A DNA stretch of 10,507 nucleotides, taken from contig MFRX01000044.1 of assembly GCA_001784725.1 (NCBI GenBank), positions 13,461 through 23,967 on the forward strand, read 5' to 3'. Source of the stretch: Candidatus Moranbacteria bacterium RIFCSPHIGHO2_02_FULL_40_12b (GTDB lineage Bacteria; Patescibacteriota; Minisyncoccia; Moranbacterales; 2-12-FULL-40-10). Position numbers and translations under genes: made by a program. Under the pieces are notes generated by a model that saw nothing but the letters and a program-made list of their open reading frames with translations, searched no databases and was not told the DNA's origin. This document shows, in pieces, positions 6,555 to 10,507 of this stretch. Every line of letters starts with the position of its first letter. Position 1 is the stretch's first letter.

Positions 6555-6580
6555 AAAAAACCCCGCTACTGCGGGGTTTT
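6555..6580 (-). terminator. Terminator of the cold-shock gene
   Basis: A perfect 10-base stem, AAAACCCCGC / GCGGGGTTTT (6557-6566, 6571-6580), with loop TACT. On the minus strand it ends in TTTTTT (6555-6560). It lies about 17 bases past the stop of the cold-shock gene. Confidence 0.93.
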
Positions 6581-6596
6581 CGTTAAGCACCTAAGA

Positions 6597-6797
6597 TTAA
6601 ACTCTTGATACTTTGGTGGCGTTCGGCCCTTTGGGGCTTTCACTGACTTCAAATTGGACTTGATCGCCCTCTTTTAGGTCTTTGAATTCCACGCCTTGCA
6701 GTTCATTCGAATGAAAAAATAGATCCTTGTCTTGTCCCTCGCGAGAGATAAAACCAAATCCACGATCCATTAAACGAGCAATTTTCCCTTGTTCCAT
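6597..6797 (-). CDS. Cold-shock-domain nucleic acid-binding protein
   Basis: 66 residues, the standard length of a single-domain cold-shock protein. The RNP1 motif reads RGFGFIS (12-18) and RNP2 reads LFFHSN (26-31), followed by the usual GDQVQFEV strand and GPNATKV ending. These proteins bind single-stranded RNA or DNA and act as RNA chaperones or translation helpers in the cytoplasm. The gene stands alone, with a good promoter, a leader of about 80 bases and a strong terminator. Long leaders are typical of cold-shock genes and here could form a hairpin (6834-6840 with 6863-6869). There is no SD before the ATG. I cannot say which CspA-type paralog it is, or whether cold induces it. Confidence 0.96.
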   Translation of the reverse strand: MEQGKIARLMDRGFGFISREGQDKDLFFHSNELQGVEFKDLKEGDQVQFEVSESPKGPNATKVSRV

Positions 6798-6833
6798 TGT
6801 AATGTGATAGATTAATTAGACGCACATATGCCT

Positions 6834-6914
6834 CATGCAAAAGAAAGCTCGACTACGCTATATTGCATGCCACTGTGGTTTGCCTATCATAACATGACAA
6901 TATAATTCTTGCAA
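6834..6914 (-). promoter_or_regulatory. Promoter and leader hairpin of the cold-shock gene
   Basis: Minus-strand TTGCAA (6909-6914), a 17-base spacer, TATGAT (6886-6891, 5 of 6 matches). The start is expected near 6879, leaving a leader of about 80 bases. Within it CATGCAA and TTGCATG (6863-6869 and 6834-6840) can pair over 7 bases across a 22-base loop. Confidence 0.65.
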
Positions 6915-6929
6915 CACCGGAGAAGGCAA

Positions 6930-7568
6930 TTAATTATGCGCCTTTCTTTTATTCCCTTTTTTCCACTCAATCATCTTTCCCGCCTGGATTTCAATCTTAT
7001 CCGCTTTTCTTAAATTCCCGAGCTGCTTCCGCCCGAGGATCGGAAAGTGTTTTACTTTTTCCAGATATTTTGGGATATAATCAATATCCTCCTTCGTCGT
7101 CATCCAGCCGAGTTTGTCAAACCTTTTGAGATTAACAGGACCGGAAAAACTTTGAAGGTTCTTCCTGCCCTTTTCGTCAATATATTCGTGAAAATAGCTC
7201 ATGGCCAGCTCTCTTATTGAATAATAAACCGGTTCCCGGTACCGGAGCGTCGCATGATTGGTTTTTGAGATCGCTCCCCATTTCCCGTCTAATTTGAAAA
7301 TAGCGACCACATGGTCATAATCATTATCGTTGGCAGTGAGATCAAGAAGCAGCGGTGGAAACCCATTCACCCTAAGAGCCAGCGCCGCTAAAACCGCTCC
7401 TTCCGCGCAGTGGCAGATTTTTTTTTCCAAAACCGCCATCGGAGACAAGTTGGTCTCCCCGTTTTCCTCAAAATTTATCTTTATTTTGTCCAGGAAGTTC
7501 TGAATCTTTGCCGGAGTGTTCAGTTTTTTCAAAGTCCGGAACTCTTTTTCCGGGAGTATTTTTTTCAT
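6930..7568 (-). CDS. Transglutaminase-fold protein with Cys-His-Asn triad
   Basis: 212 residues without a signal peptide, so probably cytoplasmic. The layout matches transglutaminase-like cysteine enzymes: CxEGA with C54 at the start of a helix (C52-H-C54-A-E-G-A), then DYDHVV with H86, then WGAISKTNH with N104 about 18 residues later, giving a Cys-His-Asn triad. About 40 residues precede this core. A Lys/Arg-rich tail (about 180-212) ends in GNKRKAHN and could bind nucleic acid. Members of this fold include peptidases and amide-hydrolysing enzymes; the substrate here cannot be told. The ATG at 7566-7568 has no SD. The stop lies 16 bases from the -35 of the cold-shock promoter, with no convincing terminator between, so read-through is possible. 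Confidence 0.6.
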   Translation of the reverse strand: MKKILPEKEFRTLKKLNTPAKIQNFLDKIKINFEENGETNLSPMAVLEKKICHCAEGAVLAALALRVNGFPPLLLDLTANDNDYDHVVAIFKLDGKWGAISKTNHATLRYREPVYYSIRELAMSYFHEYIDEKGRKNLQSFSGPVNLKRFDKLGWMTTKEDIDYIPKYLEKVKHFPILGRKQLGNLRKADKIEIQAGKMIEWKKGNKRKAHN

Positions 7569-7756
7569 ACTAATAATTGATATGCGTTATGCCTTATATA
7601 AAATACCCGATACTGTCTTATCCTTACTCTGCGGGTTTTTACAATAATATCTTAACACTTACAACTATAATTTCCAAAATAAATTAACCTTAGCAAATTA
7701 AAAGTTTTTTAAAAAAAGAGAGTCCGCAAGCAATGCCTGAGGGCTCGATTTGAATA

Positions 7757-7930
7757 CTATTCTTTTTTTCTGATGAAAATCAACGCAAGCGCTGCTCCAA
7801 AATGCAACAGTAGCAAGGGATATTTTACTAAATATACTATTGGAGCCAGAATTACTCTTGTTCCAAAGCGCAATGAATCATATCCGGCGATAAAATTCGC
7901 AATTGGAAAGCGGATGGTCGGGATTTTCAA
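7757..7930 (-). CDS. Small hydrophobic membrane ORF, 57 residues, TTG start
   Basis: An open frame from TTG (7928-7930) to TAG (7757-7759), 6 bases after the zinc-ribbon stop. The product starts MKIPTIRFPIANF, has a hydrophobic helix of about 23 residues (near 28-53) and a charged end IRKKE. It reads like a genuine small membrane protein: an amphipathic start with positive charges, one coherent membrane span and a charged tail at the stop. The opposite strand here has no better candidate. The start is weak, with no ATG and no clear SD, so translation would depend on coupling to the zinc-ribbon gene. It could instead be the remains of a longer gene. I know of no family. Confidence 0.45.
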   Translation of the reverse strand: MKIPTIRFPIANFIAGYDSLRFGTRVILAPIVYLVKYPLLLLHFGAALALIFIRKKE

Positions 7931-7936
7931 AATTAT

Positions 7937-8212
7937 TCATAATCCTACTTTTTTCCACCTTTCCAATTTCGGAATGCCTCGGGTCAACATCCAGGCGACA
8001 AATCCGGGAAATTTCATTCCCTTGAGCTTGCCGATGCAGAATTCCTGCATCTTCTCCGGTGTGTCAATTTCCGGGCTGGTAAATTGTCCGTTTTGGTAGC
8101 AATAACCGCAATACATTCCGGACTTTGTTCCGTCGGCGTTCGTTCCTCCGCCCGATGGATCCTTTTTCATCGGCATCCCGCAACTTTGGCAATTTTTGTA
8201 GGTTTTTTCCAT
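7937..8212 (-). CDS. Putative zinc-ribbon protein
   Basis: 91 residues with two CxxC knuckles, C8-Q-S-C11 (CQSCGMPM) and C35-G-Y-C38 (YCGYCYQNGQF), joined by a Gly-rich loop with GTNADGTKSG. This is the signature of the small 'putative zinc ribbon' family found in many bacteria. The C-terminal half (PEKMQEFCIGKLKGM...LERWKK) is helical and also typical. It probably binds one Zn2+; the biological role of the family is not established. No SD precedes the ATG at 8210-8212, but a promoter (8242-8270) lies just upstream. The 57-residue hydrophobic ORF follows 6 bases after the stop and may be co-expressed. Confidence 0.85.
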   Translation of the reverse strand: MEKTYKNCQSCGMPMKKDPSGGGTNADGTKSGMYCGYCYQNGQFTSPEIDTPEKMQEFCIGKLKGMKFPGFVAWMLTRGIPKLERWKKVGL

Positions 8213-8241
8213 AGTGTTTTTTTTTAGTTATTTATATTCTC

Positions 8242-8270
8242 ATTCTACCTCATTAAATTGCTTTGGTAAA
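8242..8270 (-). promoter_or_regulatory. Promoter of the zinc-ribbon gene
   Basis: Minus-strand TTTACC (8265-8270), a 17-base spacer, TAGAAT (8242-8247, 5 of 6). The expected start is near 8235, about 23 bases before the ATG. Its -35 overlaps that of the rightward promoter. Confidence 0.5.
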
Positions 8271-8292
8271 GATTCAACCACAGAAGTATAAT
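8263..8292 (+). promoter_or_regulatory. Promoter of the L,D-transpeptidase gene
   Basis: Plus-strand TTGGTA (8263-8268), an 18-base spacer and a perfect TATAAT (8287-8292). The start is expected near 8299, leaving a leader of about 110 bases before the SD AGGGAGG at 8398-8404. The -35 box shares bases with the divergent zinc-ribbon promoter, so polymerases probably compete. Confidence 0.6.
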
Positions 8293-8409
8293 AATTAATT
8301 ATGTGGCAGACAGGACGGGCACCAAAGCCGGCATTTTGGCAAATTGACAAATACCTAAGATCTGCTAGGATATTGAAAAATTACAAACCATTTAACCAGG
8401 GAGGATGGC

Positions 8410-8901
8410 ATGAAATTTTTAGTTCTTTATATTTTGTTTTTTTCCGCTTTCCCGCTCGCCTTTTTCCAGATATCCTCGGCTGAAGAAATTCCTGACGGTT
8501 TCGTTTTCCACAAAGTGAAAATTGGCGACACTCTTTCCAGAATTGCCCCGCCGGAATATTTGGAAGAAGCCAAAAAATCAGAAAGGGCGGTTTATGTTTT
8601 TCTTGATAAGCAATATTTTGGCGCTTACCAAAACGGCCGGCTCGCTTTTTGGGGACCGATTTCTTCCGGCATAAAAGAAAGAACGACTCCCAAAGGAAAT
8701 TTCAAGGTTCTTTGGAAATCAAGGTTCTACTATTCAAAGAAATACGACGCGGACATGCCGTTTGCGGTAAATATTTCCAGTAATGGATACTTTCTCCACG
8801 CGCAATCGCTTCCCGGCCGTCCGGCGTCCCATGGTTACATAAGATTATTACGGGTTGATGCCAAAAAATATTCAACTGGATCACAAAAAACGATCCGGTA
8901 A
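8410..8901 (+). CDS. L,D-transpeptidase (YkuD) family protein, catalytic Cys lost and frameshifted
   Basis: 163 residues. A signal peptide (cut near SSA, residue 24) leads to a short segment KVKIGDTLSRI (35-45) reminiscent of the start of LysM, then a YkuD-type domain: VYVFLDKQYFGAY (61-73), GPISSG (82-87), TTPKGNFKVL (92-101), FLHAQSLPGRPASHG (128-142), IRLL. Active members cross-link peptidoglycan stems through a Cys in SHGC[IV]RL. Here the residue is Y143 (TAC, 8836-8838), one base from Cys. After K153 the frame diverges from the family; the expected ending is readable in the -1 frame. The SD AGGGAGG (8398-8404) supports the ATG. As written, the product should lack transpeptidase activity. 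It may be a pseudogene, a non-catalytic relative or a consensus error. Confidence 0.8.
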   Translation: MKFLVLYILFFSAFPLAFFQISSAEEIPDGFVFHKVKIGDTLSRIAPPEYLEEAKKSERAVYVFLDKQYFGAYQNGRLAFWGPISSGIKERTTPKGNFKVLWKSRFYYSKKYDADMPFAVNISSNGYFLHAQSLPGRPASHGYIRLLRVDAKKYSTGSQKTIR

Positions 8902-8942
8902 TCCTCGCTAAAACAGTTCCGGAACTCGGAACTGTTTTTTAA
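8863..8942 (+). other. Frameshift site and displaced C-terminal tail of the L,D-transpeptidase
   Basis: At the A6 run (8863-8868) the annotated frame goes on to KYSTGSQKTIR and stops at 8901. Shifting back one base at 8868 gives IFNWITKNDPVIL and continues to TAA at 8940-8942. That is the ending expected for YkuD proteins of this type (FNW...PVII). One extra A would restore the frame. The displaced tail runs into the terminator stem. Confidence 0.75.
8910..8940 (+). terminator. Terminator of the L,D-transpeptidase gene
   Basis: A perfect 12-base stem, AAAACAGTTCCG / CGGAACTGTTTT (8910-8921, 8927-8938), with loop GAACT and ending in six T (8935-8940). It overlaps the frameshifted tail but lies after the stop at 8901. 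Confidence 0.88.
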
Positions 8943-8974
8943 AAAGTTTCAAAGTCGCATGACCTGCCAAGAAA

Positions 8975-9003
8975 AAAATAACCCCGTAAATAAGGGTTAT
9001 TTT
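8975..9003. terminator. Terminator downstream of the HNH/membrane protein pair
   Basis: A perfect 10-base stem AAAATAACCC / GGGTTATTTT (8975-8984, 8994-9003) with a 9-base loop. On the minus strand it is followed by a T-run from 8978 to 8972, so it probably ends the transcript of the 231-residue gene, about 90 bases past its stop. Confidence 0.75.
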
Positions 9004-9091
9004 GCTGGCTCCGAACGCTGAATTTCCGCCGCCGCCGAATTTCGTGCCAACGAAGCTGGTACGCCACAGGAATTTTTACAACAAATCTGTG
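9004..9091. other. GC-rich segment without a gene
   Basis: Between the stop at 9092 and the terminator is a stretch visibly richer in G and C than its flanks. It has a (CCG)-type triplet run (9026-9037) between two copies of GAATTTC (9020-9026 and 9037-9043), and a hairpin at 9043-9063 (CGTGCCAAC...GCTGGTACG, one mismatch). No frame gives a convincing protein and it does not fold as a tRNA. It may be a dispersed repeat or a junction of imported DNA. Confidence 0.4.
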
Positions 9092-9787
9092 TTATCTTTC
9101 AAATTCTGAATAATTAACTCCGTTTGTATTCAAAAATCTCATAATTTCTTCGTCTAATTTATCAGAGTATTTTGCCAATTTAGCGGCATTATCTACCAGC
9201 TCGTTTCTCATTTTCTTGGCGCGCTCGATGAGATCGTTTTTTTGGTCGTCTGACAATCTGGGAAGATCATTTTGCAAGTTAATTTGAGCGTTAATTGATT
9301 GAGCTGACAGTTGCTTAAGAAATAACAAGACTTCAAAAATGGCGTTCGCAATTTTATTAAAATGTTCATTGTTTTTTATTGAGTCAAGAAAGTCTTGCGA
9401 ATATATAAGTTGCAACCAGCTTTTATCAAAATTTGTTGCTACCCTATCTAAATGAGCACAATGCACAAATAATGAAACGGCCTGTTCAATAGAACATATA
9501 TCATTATATTGCTTTGCTGTTTCTTGAAGGTTTTCTGCTTGATTTTTTATATAAGGGACAGCAACTAATTTTAATAAGCCAAAAGTTTTTTTGACACGTT
9601 TGTGTTCGGTTAAACTTTTAAAACCTTCGGCTGTAGCGATAGTTAATCCAACACCAAGAAATGTACCGAACAATGTACTTTTGAACGTGCTAAAATTATC
9701 TGGCATGTAAAACCATCCAATAATAGAAACCACACCGAGCAATAAAGGAAGCCAAAAAAATCTTAAATAAATCTTAACTTTTCTCAT
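9092..9787 (-). CDS. Two-helix membrane protein with helical cytoplasmic domain, unknown function
   Basis: 231 residues, not recognised. Two hydrophobic segments (about 8-28 and 34-52) sit at the N-terminus, separated by a short polar turn (YMPDNFSTFKS), so both ends are probably cytoplasmic. The remaining ~175 residues are polar and strongly helical, with likely coiled-coil stretches near 80-95 and 185-220 (charged Lys/Glu/Asp repeats). No catalytic motif is visible. It starts 6 bases after the stop of the DUF262/HNH gene, with only a weak AGGA about 14 bases upstream, so it is probably the second gene of that transcript. A membrane partner beside a nuclease fits several defence-system layouts, but this is conjecture. 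The region looks more AT-rich than the left half of the window. Confidence 0.7.
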   Translation of the reverse strand: MRKVKIYLRFFWLPLLLGVVSIIGWFYMPDNFSTFKSTLFGTFLGVGLTIATAEGFKSLTEHKRVKKTFGLLKLVAVPYIKNQAENLQETAKQYNDICSIEQAVSLFVHCAHLDRVATNFDKSWLQLIYSQDFLDSIKNNEHFNKIANAIFEVLLFLKQLSAQSINAQINLQNDLPRLSDDQKNDLIERAKKMRNELVDNAAKLAKYSDKLDEEIMRFLNTNGVNYSEFER

Positions 9788-9793
9788 ATTATT

Positions 9794-10507
9794 TTATTTT
9801 CCTGATTTTTTTCGATTATCGTCTTTACACAGCATCTGGCAATTTTTTGAAATTGTTTTTCCGCCCTCGTGCCAAGGTGTTATGTGATCGGCTTCCATTT
9901 CTTCAAATTCAAAAATTTTTTTACACCAAACGCATTTACCTTTTTGTTTTTCGTAAACTTTTCTTTTTGTTTTGTCGTCAAATTGACGGAGATTTAAATG
10001 CTTTTCCTCACCGGTTAAAATATATTCGTAAATGCCTTTTAAACTCTGAACCTCATCGTCATCGATAAGTTTTAGCGTTTTTTCCTCAATCTCTTTGGCA
10101 TTATAGGCAACATCTTTGTACTTGTTATACAACCTGCCCCATTCAACTCCCTTCATCTCCTTGCGGTATTTGGTAAAAGTTTTGTGTACCCATACAATGA
10201 CATCTTGAAAATACTGCCATAGCTCATCGGCGTTTTCATCATGCTGATGTTTTGCCATGTAATCTTCAATTTTCCCCTCGCTAATCCACGAAAGTGCGGT
10301 TTCCAAATACTCTTGCCGAATTGGCGATCCATTTACTAATGCTCCTCCATCATTTGCCAGCAAATAAGCCGCACAGTTTGATTTGCTGAATTTAAGTTTG
10401 GCGTCTGATAGCCATGGTCCAGTATAAACCGCGTTGCGCAATTCTTGATCAGTCAATTTTTCACCAGCGATATTGATAATTCTAAACCAGTCCAACCGCT
10501 CTTTATC
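9794..10507 (-). CDS. C-terminal part of a DUF262/HNH endonuclease-like protein, cut by the window edge
   Basis: The frame is open through the last base, so the N-terminus lies outside the window; about 237 residues are present. The part seen contains WFRIINIAGEKLTDQELRNAVY, as in DUF262 proteins after the N-terminal ParB-like domain, then a helical region with WGRLYNKYKD, and a C-terminal HNH domain: CVWC zinc knuckle, EADHITPWHEGG (D-H at 9884-9889), NCQMLCKDDNRKKSG. DUF262-HNH proteins are related to GmrSD-type modification-dependent restriction enzymes and appear in phage-defence loci; they likely cut DNA with a metal ion. The second knuckle is CxxD rather than CxxC, which I believe is common in this subgroup but cannot verify here. 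The DUF262 domain itself is not visible. Confidence 0.85.
   Translation of the reverse strand, partial: DKERLDWFRIINIAGEKLTDQELRNAVYTGPWLSDAKLKFSKSNCAAYLLANDGGALVNGSPIRQEYLETALSWISEGKIEDYMAKHQHDENADELWQYFQDVIVWVHKTFTKYRKEMKGVEWGRLYNKYKDVAYNAKEIEEKTLKLIDDDEVQSLKGIYEYILTGEEKHLNLRQFDDKTKRKVYEKQKGKCVWCKKIFEFEEMEADHITPWHEGGKTISKNCQMLCKDDNRKKSGK

Noticed and set aside
6918..6942. AAGGC/GCCTT inverted repeat after the transglutaminase-fold gene as a terminator
   Set aside because: Five-base stem, 12-base loop and no T-run; too weak to call.
7569..7660. Promoter for the transglutaminase-fold gene
   Set aside because: Several AT-rich boxes are present but none has both hexamers at acceptable spacing, so no site could be chosen.
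7871..7939. 20-codon frame from the ATG overlapping the zinc-ribbon stop (ATGA)
   Set aside because: It ends after 20 codons with no structure, whereas the TTG frame 9 bases further gives a coherent membrane peptide.
7773..8099. Plus-strand open frame of 108 codons
   Set aside because: It overlaps the zinc-ribbon gene antisense for most of its length, has no SD and shows no recognisable domain; the minus-strand CxxC pattern is clear.
8301..8483. Plus-strand open frame with ATG at 8301
   Set aside because: It overlaps the start of the L,D-transpeptidase in another frame, while AGGGAGG before 8410 marks the real start.
8941..9065. SecG-like reading on the minus strand (glycine-rich stretch then hydrophobic stretch)
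   Set aside because: No start codon in a suitable place, it runs across two terminator stems and ends inside the transpeptidase gene's terminator; likely chance.

Overview
This is a compact, AT-leaning bacterial window, mostly coding on the minus strand. It suits a small-genome, possibly episymbiotic bacterium such as a Candidate Phyla Radiation (Patescibacteria) member. That placement is an inference from gene style: divergent membrane proteins, small secreted proteins of unknown function, tight gene packing, many starts without a Shine-Dalgarno (SD) sequence, and a short L,D-transpeptidase of a form I associate with that group. There is no rRNA or marker phylogeny here to prove it.

Region 1 (about 1-3966, minus strand) is one envelope operon. 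A promoter whose start point lies almost on the first ATG drives a multi-pass membrane protein. It overlaps by ATGA a 620-residue membrane protein ending in an aminopropyltransferase/spermidine-synthase-like domain with eroded active-site motifs. Then comes lgt (prolipoprotein diacylglyceryl transferase), whose last codons overlap a membrane-anchored CPHC thioredoxin-fold protein. Lgt has a Phe where the E. coli enzyme has His103. A nested inverted repeat (about 3955-4058) separates this operon from a divergent six-helix membrane protein (4085-4744).

Region 2 (4782-6480, minus strand) holds two secreted proteins of unknown function. Each has its own promoter with a perfect TTGACA box, a strong SD and its own terminator. 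They share a short N-terminal motif after the signal peptide. The smaller one (5866-6255) follows a leader of about 190 nt that can fold two mutually exclusive ways around an extra strong SD. This is the best candidate here for an undescribed regulatory RNA.

Region 3 (6555-8292) has a cold-shock-domain protein with a long leader, a transglutaminase-fold protein, a zinc-ribbon protein, and a 57-residue hydrophobic ORF just downstream of the zinc-ribbon gene. Overlapping -35 boxes drive the zinc-ribbon gene leftwards and an L,D-transpeptidase gene rightwards. The transpeptidase (8410-8901) looks broken: its catalytic Cys is Tyr, and a one-base slip in an A-run displaces the normal C-terminus, which is still readable in another frame.

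Region 4 (8975-10507, minus strand) holds a terminator, a short GC-rich segment with no gene, a two-helix membrane protein of unknown function, and the C-terminal part of a DUF262/HNH nuclease-like protein cut by the window edge. The last two genes are 6 bases apart and may be a defence-type module.
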